A stretch of 64,000 nucleotides of DNA from Domibacillus epiphyticus (GCF_001975785.1 NZ_MSFI01000020.1:62001-126000), one strand, 5' to 3'; positions 1 to 8,202 are shown, numbered from the stretch's first letter. Translations and numbers: made by a program. The notes: a model not told the origin generated them from the letters alone.

Positions 1-2
1 TA

Positions 3-491
3 TTAGCGCCTGTTGCGAGCGTCAGCCCGTTTGTTCTTTGCTTGCTGTTTGGTGTAATCGCGAAAAGTATTGGGTTTCTCGAAAAGCAGGTTTTACAAAA
101 AGCAAATGGTTTCGGGTTTGCCCTCATGGGTCTTATGCTCTTTATTTTTGACGGATTAAAACAAGCAACACCAAGCATGATGCTTGAGATTATCTTTCCA
201 CTTGTCGGAACAATTGTTTTAGCTGTTATTGGTATGTATATCTTCTCATTTATCGCAGGTAAAATTCTAAAGGTAAGCAAAAATATGGCGTTTGCTGTTT
301 CGCTGACTGCATTATATGGATTCCCGGCTGATTACATCATCACAAACGAAGTCATTAAGTCTTTAACAGAAGATGAAAAAGAAAGAGAAATACTGACGAG
401 CCACATGATGCCGCCTATGCTTGTCGGTGGTTTTATCACTGTCACGATTGTATCCGTCATATTAGCGGGTATCTTTGTAGGATTCTTGTAA
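3..491 (+). CDS. C-terminal part of an integral membrane protein, probably a permease (cut by window edge)
   Basis: The frame is open from the left edge, so the true start lies outside the window. The visible 162 residues hold about four strongly hydrophobic segments, separated by a short Lys-rich loop and a charged stretch (LTEDEKERE) before the last membrane span. I do not recognise the family. The gene ends 19 bases before a carbamoylase-type hydrolase, followed by an M20D amidohydrolase, so all three probably form one operon. By context it may import the N-substituted amino acids or ureides those enzymes cleave; that is inference. It could also be an unrelated membrane protein. Confidence 0.7.
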   Translation, partial: LAPVASVSPFVLCLLFGVIAKSIGFLEKQVLQKANGFGFALMGLMLFIFDGLKQATPSMMLEIIFPLVGTIVLAVIGMYIFSFIAGKILKVSKNMAFAVSLTALYGFPADYIITNEVIKSLTEDEKEREILTSHMMPPMLVGGFITVTIVSVILAGIFVGFL

Positions 492-510
492 GAAAGGGTG
501 GAATGACAGG

Positions 511-1740
511 ATGAGTAATGTTCAAGAAAGAATCGAAAGCCATATTGACACATTGAGTACATTCACCGCAACACCTGATAAAGGCACAACCCGGCTTTCG
601 TATAGTAATGAGGATTTGCAGGCGCGGAATTATCTGAAAAGTAAAATGATTGAATATGGTTTATATGTCAAGGAAGATGGTTTTGGCAATATTTTTGGCA
701 AACTTGAGGGCACGTTAAAAGAGGGGCCCAGCGTTCTCATCGGCTCCCATTTTGACTCAGTTCCAAACGGAGGGTCATACGATGGTCCTGCAGGCGTAGT
801 GGCCGGGCTTGAAGTGGCTGCCCTCTTTAATGAAAATAATATAACGCCGAAATATCCTTTGGAAATTATTGCACTCGTGGAAGAAGAGGGAGCAAGATTT
901 GGCAGCGGACTGATGGGTTCAAGAGGAATCACGGGGCTGCTAAGTGATGCTGATTTTAAAAAGCTAACAGATAAAGATGGAATCACTACAGAAGAAGCGA
1001 TGAAAACGATCGGACTGGATTCGTCTTTGCCTAAAACAAGAGATCCCAAAACCATTAAGGCTTTTCTTGAATTGCATATTGAACAAGGACCAATCCTTGA
1101 AGAAAAAAATATTCCCATTGGCGTGGTGGAAGCAATCGTCGGCTTAACGCAATTGGAAGTAACAGTAAAAGGGCGGGCAGGTCATGCAGGGACAACCCCG
1201 ATGGACCGCCGTTCGGATGCGTTAGTCGCGGCTGCAGGAATCATTGCTCAATTGCCTGAGCTGGCAGTTAGTGAAGGAGAAGGAACGGTTATTACAGCCG
1301 GCCGTCTCAATGTATTTCCAAACGGAGCTAATGTCATCCCCGACCAAACAGTATTCACTTTGGATATACGATCAGGCAAGGAAGAACATGTACGCAACGT
1401 TGTCGAGAAAGTGAAAAAAATAGTAGATTCATATAATGGAAATGGGATTGATACATCCGTTCAGGAGCTCTTATATATGAAGCCAAAAGCAATGAATCCT
1501 GAAATTCTTTCCCTTTTGAAGCAAAAGAGCAGTGAACTAGACATCCCGCACTGTCCAATTAACAGCGGGGCAGGTCACGATGCGATGGTCTTTTCCGATT
1601 TTACAGACGTAGGAATGCTTTTCATACCAAGTAAAGATGGACTGAGCCATTGTCCGGAAGAATGGTCAGATTCAAGCCATATAGCAAACGCTGTCCATAT
1701 TCTATATGAAGCAGCTAAAAAGTTAACGGAGGCTGAGTAA
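511..1740 (+). CDS. Zn-dependent hydrolase of the N-carbamoyl-L-amino acid / allantoate amidohydrolase family (M20)
   Basis: This 409-residue protein has the usual length for the hydantoinase/carbamoylase subfamily of M20 metallohydrolases. Visible motifs in order are GSHFDSVPNGGSYDGPAG (metal-ligand His and Asp), EEEGARFG, an ELHIEQGP segment, the dimerisation/substrate segment GRAGHAGTTPMDRR, and a late SGAGHDA motif. Family members remove an N-carbamoyl group from an L-amino acid or act on allantoate/ureidoglycolate; the sequence alone does not fix the substrate. The ATG is preceded by an AAAGGGTGGA ribosome site. The next gene starts 2 bases after its stop, implying translational coupling. 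No hydantoinase or allantoinase gene is visible, so a salvage role for carbamoyl or acyl amino acids is most likely. Confidence 0.88.
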   Translation: MSNVQERIESHIDTLSTFTATPDKGTTRLSYSNEDLQARNYLKSKMIEYGLYVKEDGFGNIFGKLEGTLKEGPSVLIGSHFDSVPNGGSYDGPAGVVAGLEVAALFNENNITPKYPLEIIALVEEEGARFGSGLMGSRGITGLLSDADFKKLTDKDGITTEEAMKTIGLDSSLPKTRDPKTIKAFLELHIEQGPILEEKNIPIGVVEAIVGLTQLEVTVKGRAGHAGTTPMDRRSDALVAAAGIIAQLPELAVSEGEGTVITAGRLNVFPNGANVIPDQTVFTLDIRSGKEEHVRNVVEKVKKIVDSYNGNGIDTSVQELLYMKPKAMNPEILSLLKQKSSELDIPHCPINSGAGHDAMVFSDFTDVGMLFIPSKDGLSHCPEEWSDSSHIANAVHILYEAAKKLTEAE

Positions 1741-1741
1741 A

Positions 1742-2914
1742 ATGATTCATCCAGTAATTAAAGATGCGATTCAGAAAAATAGTGAAGAACTAACCGAATT
1801 ACGGAGAAAGCTTCATAGCGAGCCTGAACTGCCTTTCGAGGAAGAAAAGACAACAGCTCTTATTTGTGAATATCTCGAAAATTTAGGAATTCCTTTCAGA
1901 AGAACCGAACCAACCGGGGTAATTGCGACGATCGAAGGCGGAAAGCCAGGGAAAACAGTAGCGTTAAGAGGTGACATGGACGCTTTACCGGTTGAAGAGC
2001 TAAACAAAGACCTGCCATACGTATCAAAAGAAGAAGGAAAAATGCATGCCTGCGGACACGATGCCCATACGGCGATGCTGATGATTGCTGCTAAAGCATT
2101 ATTGGAAATAAAAGATGAATTGCCGGGAAAAGTCCGATTGATATTTCAGCCTGCTGAAGAAATTGCAGAAGGCGCTAAAGCAATGGTGAAACAAGGTGCA
2201 ATGGACGGTGTAGATAATGTCTTCGGCATACACATATGGTCGCAGATGCCGACTCATAAAGTTTCCTGCACGCCAGGACCTTCTTTCGCTTCAGCCGATT
2301 TATTCAAGGTGACGTTTAAAGGAAAAGGCGGCCACGGTGCCATGCCGCATAATTGTATTGATGCGGCAATCGTTGCCTCTTCCTTCGTCATGAATGTGCA
2401 GACGGTCGTCTCTAGAACCATTGATGCAAAAAGCCCTGCTGTTCTCACTGTAGGAAAAATAGTGGCCGGCACAAGGTTCAATGTTATTGCAGAAAATGCG
2501 GTAATTGAAGGAACAGTTCGCTGTTTCGATACTGAAACAAGAGACCATGTTGAACAACAGCTCCAGCATTATGCTGAACATGTTGCTGCAGTATATGGCG
2601 CTACAGCAAAGGTAGAATATACCCGCGGCACTCAAGCAGTCATCAATGATGAATACAGTGCGAAGCTAGTCCAAAAGGTTGCGTCAGAAGCATTTGGCGA
2701 TGTGATCTATAATGAAAAGCCGACAATGGGCGGTGAAGATTTCAGCGAATATATGGATCATGCACCTGGCAGCTTTGCACTTGTTGGAAGCGGCAATTCT
2801 GAAAAAGATACCGAATGGGCTCATCATCACGGCAAATTCAACATTGACGAAGACGCACTCGCAACCGGAGCTGAACTATACGCTCAATATGCTTGGGCAT
2901 ATTTAAATGAATAA
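1742..2914 (+). CDS. M20D amidohydrolase (N-acyl-amino acid / hippurate hydrolase type)
   Basis: The 390-residue product has the full length of the aminoacylase/IAA-amino-acid hydrolase family. It shows RGDMDALPVEE near residue 80, the metal-binding MHACGHDAHT, the catalytic QPAEE, a GGHGAMPH segment in the lid domain, and a C-terminal GGEDFSEY motif. These enzymes are cytoplasmic and release an acyl group from an N-acyl amino acid. The start lies 2 bases after the carbamoylase stop. A strong terminator follows, so this is the last gene of the permease-hydrolase-hydrolase unit. The natural acyl substrate is not readable from the sequence. Confidence 0.9.
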   Translation: MIHPVIKDAIQKNSEELTELRRKLHSEPELPFEEEKTTALICEYLENLGIPFRRTEPTGVIATIEGGKPGKTVALRGDMDALPVEELNKDLPYVSKEEGKMHACGHDAHTAMLMIAAKALLEIKDELPGKVRLIFQPAEEIAEGAKAMVKQGAMDGVDNVFGIHIWSQMPTHKVSCTPGPSFASADLFKVTFKGKGGHGAMPHNCIDAAIVASSFVMNVQTVVSRTIDAKSPAVLTVGKIVAGTRFNVIAENAVIEGTVRCFDTETRDHVEQQLQHYAEHVAAVYGATAKVEYTRGTQAVINDEYSAKLVQKVASEAFGDVIYNEKPTMGGEDFSEYMDHAPGSFALVGSGNSEKDTEWAHHHGKFNIDEDALATGAELYAQYAWAYLNE

Positions 2915-2918
2915 ATAA

Positions 2919-2957
2919 AAAAGGGTGTTCCATACTGCGTATGGGACACTCTTTTTT
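2919..2957 (+). terminator. Rho-independent terminator after the M20 hydrolase operon
   Basis: An 11-bp stem (GTGTTCCATAC paired with GTATGGGACAC, one G-U/mismatch position) with a three-base loop is followed by CTTTTTT. Confidence 0.85.
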
Positions 2958-3199
2958 CGTTTTTCTGATAGGCGGGGTGATCTTTTTGTTGCTTTAAAAC
3001 AAAATTTATTCAGCTTTGCTATGGGAGTCCCGAGAAGCCTGCCAATCACTCACGCCAGGATACCGCAAAGGTTGGGCACGATAGGTGTACAGTGCGAAAC
3101 AAAAGGCGACGCAAGCGAAAAGACGCGGGTAAATAAAAATAACTCATGGTGCGGACTGCAAGAGCCGGGATCTATATCGCAGAGATAATAGTGAAGTGA
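2958..3199. other. Intergenic stretch with no intact gene
   Basis: Between the hydrolase terminator and the chemotaxis remnants I see no credible reading frame: the only open frame has no ribosome site and starts inside the terminator. The stretch is richer in G+C than its flanks and contains GGCGACGCAAGCG, which faintly recalls a cyclic-di-GMP riboswitch core, but I could not fold it to that consensus. Confidence 0.4.
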
Positions 3200-3318
3200 G
3201 CAGAACGTCCCGCAAGTCAGGCATATCTAATTGCTCTTAGATTTGCAACTTTAGTTAATGATATCCGATTCCTGGCAGATGAACTGGAAACCCTTGCAGG
3301 TCAGTTTAAAACACGGTA
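3200..3318 (+). pseudogene. Remnant of the C-terminus of a methyl-accepting chemotaxis protein
   Basis: A short frame closed by stops on both sides ends in residues NDIRFLADELETLAGQFK. It resembles the conserved MCP tail, in which an xAEELxxLVGxFK-like segment precedes the stop. Nothing of the ligand-binding, HAMP or signalling domains is recognisable upstream. It lies about 100 bases before the broken CheW gene, so a small chemotaxis module may once have stood here. The match is short and could be chance. Confidence 0.4.
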
Positions 3319-3422
3319 ATTGAATTATTTTCGGGATCGAAATATCCATAAAATTTAATATCGAACAACTCGTTATAAGGGGCTTTGGTCTTTGATTGTG
3401 AGTTATATATCGGAGGTTTTTC

Positions 3423-3889
3423 ATGCAAGATACGCTTGTATTATTTAATGTAAAAAAGGGATCTTTTGGGTTGCCTATAAATCATGTTGTGTCCATTGAA
3501 AAGATATCGGAAATCTCAAGAATTCCCAATATGCCTGAGTATATGCTTGGGATTGTTAATATAAGGGGACAAATTATTCCTGTCATCGATATGTCTAACC
3601 TATTATTTAATCAAAAAAATGAAATAGTGGAAACACTCGCTATGTTCTTGTAGAAGCCAATAAAACGGTGACGGCATTTATGGTAGAAAGAACAAATGAA
3701 ATCATAAACGTGGACAAATCCTTGGTGAAACCGGTTGATTCAATCTTGACAAGCACAGTGTCCTTTATTAAAGGGATATCACTACAGGAGGATCGCTTAA
3801 TATCAATCATTGATATTGAAAAGCTGCTTTTATCCATTAAAGATATAGACTTTATTCGGAATCAAATGGATCAATTATTGAGCGTGTAA
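3423..3889 (+). pseudogene. CheW-type chemotaxis coupling protein, interrupted by a frameshift
   Basis: Two overlapping frames together encode about 155 residues, the normal length of CheW. The first (3423-3653) has the CheW start ALVLFNVKKGSFGLPI-like, followed by IPNMPEYMLGIVNIRGQIIPVID, the classic CheW core. It then runs into a stop at 3651-3653. The second frame continues as RYVLVEANKTVTAFMVERTNEI and ends with FIKGISLQEDRLISIIDIEKLL, the CheW C-terminal core. A single-base deletion near 3635-3640 (within GAAACACTCGC) would explain the shift. An AGGTTTTTC ribosome site precedes the ATG. Either the gene is dead or the base was missed in sequencing. Confidence 0.85.
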
Positions 3890-3915
3890 AACAAGGTACT
3901 CGTCAGATCAAATAA

Positions 3916-3953
3916 AGAAGAGGCTGTCTCATTTTGTTGAGACAGCCTCTTCT
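3916..3953. terminator. Bidirectional terminator between cheW remnant and DUF4395 gene
   Basis: A 15-bp perfect stem (AGAAGAGGCTGTCTC with GAGACAGCCTCTTCT) and an 8-base loop sit between convergent genes. Confidence 0.8.
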
Positions 3954-3974
3954 GAAATTTCCACATATATGTCT

Positions 3975-4385
3975 TTATAAGCGGCTTGCCCGGCGATGCC
4001 GCCACATCATGTATTGATAACGAATGAAGCAGCCGATACAAAATCCCATCAACGCAACACCTGCCGCCAGCACGACCATAATACTGAATGCGTACCCGGC
4101 TGCAGTCCAGTTAAAATAAAACGATAGAATTGCCAGTCCTAAGCAAATTGTCGCAATCCACTGGTTAAAAATCTGCTGATCTTTGTCTTCTTGAATATAT
4201 TGATTTGCAGGCTTTGATAAAAATCTTTTGCTAATTAAAATGATTGGATTTTTCTTTGTAATCAGCGTAAATACCCCGATAATAAACGGCAGCAGGAGCC
4301 ATGCGTAATGAAATGAAATTCCCACTGACACGGACACGACCATAAATAGTTGATTTATTTGAACGAGTGGTTTTGGAATACCCAT
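3975..4385 (-). CDS. DUF4395 family membrane protein
   Basis: The 136-residue product begins MGIPKPLVQINQLF and contains four hydrophobic segments and the motif GFCIGCFIRYQ near the C-terminus. A proline-rich MGIPKPL start and a GFCxGCF motif are, from memory, typical of DUF4395 proteins, small membrane proteins of unknown role often found near thiosulfate or redox genes. The start was placed at 4385 because AAAGGGGGACC precedes that ATG at good spacing; an upstream in-frame ATG has no such site. The two Cys in GFCxGC could be redox active, but that is speculation. Confidence 0.8.
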   Translation of the reverse strand: MGIPKPLVQINQLFMVVSVSVGISFHYAWLLLPFIIGVFTLITKKNPIILISKRFLSKPANQYIQEDKDQQIFNQWIATICLGLAILSFYFNWTAAGYAFSIMVVLAAGVALMGFCIGCFIRYQYMMWRHRRASRL

Positions 4386-4696
4386 AGTGGTCCCCCTTTC
4401 TTCATATTTCATATTATACATAGTATATTAATCAGGTTAAAGATTTTTGTATAAGATACAGGAGATAGAGCATTTAAATCTATGAGTTTTGATACAGGTA
4501 AATTCAACCATTAATATATAGACGTTATTTATAGTTATGTTCTACTATAATCGTCATATTTCGACATAAAATGTGCTATAATGAAAAAAATTATAGTAAT
4601 AAGTGCCCGGTAAAGGAAGTTGTAATCCAGTTCTTGTCATCCGCTTAATGAGTGAAACATCATGGGTCAATAGTGTTGTCAGCAAAGGAGAAAGAA
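4386..4696. other. Divergent promoter region between DUF4395 and HD-GYP genes
   Basis: This 311-base A/T-rich stretch holds two TATAAT hexamers (4546-4551 and 4577-4582) reading toward the HD-GYP gene, neither with a good TTGACA partner. I see no gene or clear RNA structure. Confidence 0.4.
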
Positions 4697-5803
4697 ATGC
4701 GTTTAATCAACATAAATCGTTGTCAGTCAGGAATGAAATTAGGCAAGCCCATCTATAATGAAAAGGGGAAAGTTCTCTTAACGCAAGGAGCAGAACTGAC
4801 TGATAAATTAATAAGTAAATTAAAAAAATATAATATTTCCACCATCTATATAGAGGATGAGGCGTCAGAAGGGATTGAAATTGTTGAATCTATCCCTGAG
4901 GAGTTGCGCAACGAAGCGGTGAATGTAATAACCGAAAATTTTCATACCATTGCCGAGCTGCATGCCAACAAGCCAACTCTGCAAGGAATGATGAAGTCGG
5001 ATCGAGCGGTACGCAGTTTTCAGAAAACATTTAGGGATATTCTTAGTAGTTTAACGGATAATCCACATGCATTAAATTTATTGGCAACGACAAAAATTCA
5101 AGAGAATTATTTATATACCCACTCTCTGAACGTATCCATCTATGCATGTCAGCTTGCCATTGAGAATGGACTGCCGTTGAAAAATATCGAGGAAATAGGC
5201 TTAGGGGCCATGCTGCATGACTTGGGAAAAATGTTTATTCCGCCCGAAATCACAAATAAGAGCGAAATGTTAACAGCTGAAGAATATGAACAGGTAAATT
5301 CACACTGTGAATTAGGGTTCGATACTCTTCGAAAACTTGATGGAATTCCATTAACTGTCGCTCATTGTGCGCTCCAGCACCATGAAAGAATGGATGGCAC
5401 AGGTTATCCGCGAGGGTTAAAAGAAGATGAAATTCATAAATACGCAAAAGTCATCAGTGTTGCAGATGTATTTGATGATGTTACAAGTTCGCGCAATTAC
5501 CGTTCTTCTTTGCTGCCGCATAAAGGTCTTGAAATGCTTTATACGGGAAGCGGAACACAATTTGAAAGCAAACAGATCGAGTTGTTTAAAGGGTGTATTG
5601 CTATTTATCCTCAAGGATTGACAGTTGAATTAAACGATGGCAGAACCGGCATCGTATCCAAATATAATTTTCATTCAGCTGGACGTCCTGAGATTAGAAT
5701 TATAAAGGATGAAGAGCAGAAAGAAGTGAAACCATACGAAATTGATTTAGCGGCAAATGAGCATTTAACGGTGGAAATCGTGGAAGCAGACGCTTTATTA
5801 TAA
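4697..5803 (+). CDS. HD-GYP domain cyclic-di-GMP phosphodiesterase
   Basis: The 368-residue protein has an N-terminal region of about 130 residues with a DUF3391-like look, then an HD-GYP domain: HSLNVSIYA, MLHDLGK (HD at residues 174-175), HHERMDGTGYPRGL (the GYP motif) and VADVFDDVTSSRNYR. Such enzymes hydrolyse the second messenger c-di-GMP in the cytoplasm. There is no receiver domain or membrane segment. I placed the start at the ATG after AAAGGAGAAAG. No diguanylate cyclase lies nearby; the chemotaxis remnants upstream suggest a former motility-related neighbourhood. Confidence 0.9.
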   Translation: MRLININRCQSGMKLGKPIYNEKGKVLLTQGAELTDKLISKLKKYNISTIYIEDEASEGIEIVESIPEELRNEAVNVITENFHTIAELHANKPTLQGMMKSDRAVRSFQKTFRDILSSLTDNPHALNLLATTKIQENYLYTHSLNVSIYACQLAIENGLPLKNIEEIGLGAMLHDLGKMFIPPEITNKSEMLTAEEYEQVNSHCELGFDTLRKLDGIPLTVAHCALQHHERMDGTGYPRGLKEDEIHKYAKVISVADVFDDVTSSRNYRSSLLPHKGLEMLYTGSGTQFESKQIELFKGCIAIYPQGLTVELNDGRTGIVSKYNFHSAGRPEIRIIKDEEQKEVKPYEIDLAANEHLTVEIVEADALL

Positions 5804-5814
5804 AGAAAAGAACA

Positions 5815-5844
5815 AGCCTGGGGAAGGAATCCTCAGGCTCTTTA
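5815..5844. terminator. Terminator between HD-GYP gene and agr locus (convergent)
   Basis: The near-perfect stem AGCCTGGGGA/TCCTCAGGCT with a short loop is followed by CTTTAA on the plus strand; the complement also ends in a U-rich run, so it may serve both directions. Confidence 0.65.
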
Positions 5845-5882
5845 ATGTACTTTGGAATCTTCATATCCCGGCTTTGTAGCCG

Positions 5883-6011
5883 TTAATCCTGTTTCTCTGG
5901 CAATGTAGGTTGATAGAAAATAAGACTCGACGCTGAACTAATTTCTGCTTTGGCAATGAGAACAATGACGGATGCGATTACACCAACAATAAACTTTCCT
6001 GCTTTATTCAT
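5883..6011 (-). CDS. agrD: AgrD-like cyclic peptide autoinducer precursor, with Ser at the cyclising position
   Basis: This 42-residue frame starts with an ATG that overlaps the agrB stop (ATGA), behind an AGGGGGC ribosome site. It has the AgrD layout: an amphipathic N-terminal helix (MNKAGKFIVGVIASVIVLIA), then SASSLIFYQPTLPEKQD. The last part aligns with Listeria AgrD (core CFMFV followed by YEPKSP): the core becomes SSLIF, then YQPTLP. The usual Cys is absent from the whole peptide, so the ring would be a lactone through Ser28 or Ser29, not a thiolactone. The Pro and Glu of the tail, needed for AgrB cleavage in known systems, are kept. Position and tail make the call good; the exact mature peptide is inferred. 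Confidence 0.82.
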   Translation of the reverse strand: MNKAGKFIVGVIASVIVLIAKAEISSASSLIFYQPTLPEKQD

Positions 6012-6631
6012 TTTGTAAGCCCCCTGTTTAGAAATGTTTCTATGGTGTTTACAATCTTGTATGTATAAGGATGGATGCTGCCCATTTGAAATGAAAACCC
6101 CAAGATGGAAGCGAGAATGAGTACGCTTGAATAATTAGTCAAGAGCAAAATGTACATAAGAAAAGACCATGCGAGAATCATTAGAAAAGAATATTTTCGC
6201 AGCTTTTCCTTTTGTTTATCTGTACTTTTTTTATAAAAATGATTAGACGGTGCATAAATGTAAGCAAAGTAGAAGCCCATGGCAGCCGACCCGCATAACA
6301 TACTTAACAGTACGTCGGATGGGATGAACTCAGCAGCATAACTTGCTATACAGGATGTGCCTGTCATGATCACGAGACCTGCTATTAAACAACGTCTATA
6401 TGTAGAATAATGATGTCCCCCGGTTAAAGAGCGGAATAGGGCAAAGGTGAAAAATACCCAAACCATTGGCTGGAAAACTCCAAGTATGCCTGCTGTCAAA
6501 AATAATACAATGATTTTAATGAACCCGCCTAATAAAATTTCTATGCCGTAACGAAGAAAGTCAACTTCATCCTTTTTTTCGGAATACTCACTTAACAAAA
6601 CGGCTGCCTTATAACTTATGATGGTGATCAT
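6008..6631 (-). CDS. agrB: AgrB-family membrane endopeptidase processing the autoinducer peptide
   Basis: The 207-residue protein has the AgrB length and about six hydrophobic segments. The catalytic pair is present as GGHHYSTYRRC, with His74 and Cys81 seven residues apart as in Staphylococcus AgrB (His77/Cys84). AgrB cuts the C-terminal tail of AgrD at the membrane and helps form the ring. The start overlaps the 3' end of the kinase gene by 23 bases, and the stop overlaps agrD by 4, so kinase-agrB-agrD are translated as a unit. The order C-B-D differs from the staphylococcal B-D-C-A. Confidence 0.93.
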   Translation of the reverse strand: MITIISYKAAVLLSEYSEKKDEVDFLRYGIEILLGGFIKIIVLFLTAGILGVFQPMVWVFFTFALFRSLTGGHHYSTYRRCLIAGLVIMTGTSCIASYAAEFIPSDVLLSMLCGSAAMGFYFAYIYAPSNHFYKKSTDKQKEKLRKYSFLMILAWSFLMYILLLTNYSSVLILASILGFSFQMGSIHPYTYKIVNTIETFLNRGLTK

Positions 6632-7466
6632 GTGTTAATCCTTTTGGAAACTGGATGTCAAAGCAAACTAGCTCATTTTCAATCTTGATGTCCAGCTTTG
6701 CGTTATACTTTTTTGTGATTTCCTGTATGATGGATAATCCATAGCCTCTTACTTTATTTTTGTCTTTTGGCTTAGTGGAGTACCCAATTTCAAAAAACGC
6801 AGAGTCAAACTTTTTAATGGAGCTTGTGTTTTTTACTACAAGATGAATCACCCCTTTCGCTTCCCAAATGTCAAGAATAACTGCACGATTCCCTTTTGGC
6901 AGTTCAGCAGCCGCATCATATGCATTATCTAGCAGATTGCTCATTAAACGAATTAAATCAGTAGATGGGAGGATATGGACGATCTCCTCAGATAAAATAT
7001 TGACCTTAAAGAAAACGCCTTCTTTTTGGTATTTATCCATTTTCGAATATAACATCGAGGCAAGGATGGGATTATATATGCTTAATGCCTGATTATTAAT
7101 TCGGGTTTCACCGATCATCTCTTTTATATAGTTTTCTGCACTATCATAACTTTTGATTTTTAATAAACCGGATAAAACAGTTAAGTGATTATTGAGATCA
7201 TGGCGCTCCGAACGAACAGAAGCAACTAAAGCTCGAAATTGTTCTTCATGTGTCGTCTCGGTAAATTTCACCCTTTGTTTTGATTCTCTTTGATACATTT
7301 TTCCCGGAACAAGAAGGGAGAGTATGTTTAATAAAACAACAAAAATCAGGTGAACGGGAATACCATAAATATAAAAGCCATCATGGAACACGAGTAATGA
7401 TACGATAAAAAAGGAAATCATCACAATTTGAAGCAATACAATAAGAACGAGTACAAAAATATTCAT
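6609..7466 (-). CDS. AgrC-type sensor kinase, catalytic part (second of two frames)
   Basis: The 285 residues start with two membrane segments. A cytoplasmic kinase of the AgrC/CitA type follows: H-box RSERHDLNNHL (His89), N-box LMSNLLDNAYDAA, G-box RGYGLSII. The upstream frame, ending 5 bases before this ATG, encodes membrane segments only; joined, they give about 440 residues, the normal size of an AgrC sensor. This ATG lacks a usable ribosome site (TTGGCTAAATAAATC precedes it). That favours either a frameshift in a single gene or reinitiation after the upstream stop. No AgrA-type regulator is adjacent. Confidence 0.85.
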   Translation of the reverse strand: MNIFVLVLIVLLQIVMISFFIVSLLVFHDGFYIYGIPVHLIFVVLLNILSLLVPGKMYQRESKQRVKFTETTHEEQFRALVASVRSERHDLNNHLTVLSGLLKIKSYDSAENYIKEMIGETRINNQALSIYNPILASMLYSKMDKYQKEGVFFKVNILSEEIVHILPSTDLIRLMSNLLDNAYDAAAELPKGNRAVILDIWEAKGVIHLVVKNTSSIKKFDSAFFEIGYSTKPKDKNKVRGYGLSIIQEITKKYNAKLDIKIENELVCFDIQFPKGLTHDHHHKL

Positions 7467-7471
7467 ATGAT

Positions 7472-7939
7472 TTATTTAGCCAATAAAGGAAATTTTATTT
7501 TAATAGGTAGTTTATTTAAGACAACTCCTAATACCGCCATGGGAATAATCGCCGTACAATAACTTGCTAAAATTCGCTTCCATGGATGACTTAAGACGTC
7601 ATCGTAGTTTAAGGAAAAGAGATGAATATATAGTACTGAAAAAGTAATTTCACAAAAACTAAGAAGTATAAATGAGACTAAACTTAAAATAAGACCGTTA
7701 ACGAATGAATAACGAAAAATGATTGAGATTAATAATGAATAAATGATCAACAGAATGAAAGGCTTTAACGAGTTACTCATCCCTATATTTAAACTGAAAG
7801 CTGCCGCCCCGTATAAAATGGAAAAAGTGACAATGGACTTTACATTTTCTTTAATTGAAATCCCGAAAAGTATAAATGTCAGTCCAATCATTGCTAAAGT
7901 TTCCGGAACATTCAATAAAAAATAACTATACCATGCCAT
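7472..7939 (-). CDS. Membrane sensor half of the AgrC-type kinase (first of two frames)
   Basis: This 155-residue product (start at MAWYSYF, behind GAAGGGG) is almost wholly hydrophobic, with about five membrane segments and no other domain. It ends NKLPIKIKFPLLAK, the kind of basic-hydrophobic stretch expected in the middle of the AgrC membrane sensor. The kinase half follows 5 bases later in another frame. Because the two halves add up to a full AgrC, I read them as one split gene: a natural two-subunit receptor or a disrupted gene. The promoter for the whole locus should lie just upstream, but I see no convincing -35/-10 pair. Confidence 0.75.
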   Translation of the reverse strand: MAWYSYFLLNVPETLAMIGLTFILFGISIKENVKSIVTFSILYGAAAFSLNIGMSNSLKPFILLIIYSLLISIIFRYSFVNGLILSLVSFILLSFCEITFSVLYIHLFSLNYDDVLSHPWKRILASYCTAIIPMAVLGVVLNKLPIKIKFPLLAK

Positions 7940-8202
7940 ACTTTTTACCCCTTCATGTAAACTAATCAATTAGAGCATATCACATTTTAAAACAAAATAG
8001 GGATAAATTACACAATATTTGATGCTTTTAGAAGTCATTTCCCCCCAGTGTAAGGAAGCGCAACCAGGCCTTATATATGTTTTTATCTTAATGATTTGGA
8101 CGATGGAAGGAAGAAACTCGTCATCAGCCAAAATAAGCTGAAAGAAATCATTTCATGAAATAAAGCGTATATAATAAAGAGAGGTAGAAAGGAGGAGAAG
8201 GG

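Noticed and set aside
3050-3175. Possible cyclic-di-GMP riboswitch (GGCGACGCAAGCG)
   Set aside because: The tetraloop/receptor and P2/P3 order of the known motif could not be fitted, and the downstream gene is degraded.
2925-3188. Open frame of 87 codons after the M20 operon
   Set aside because: It begins inside a terminator, has no ribosome site and no family resemblance.
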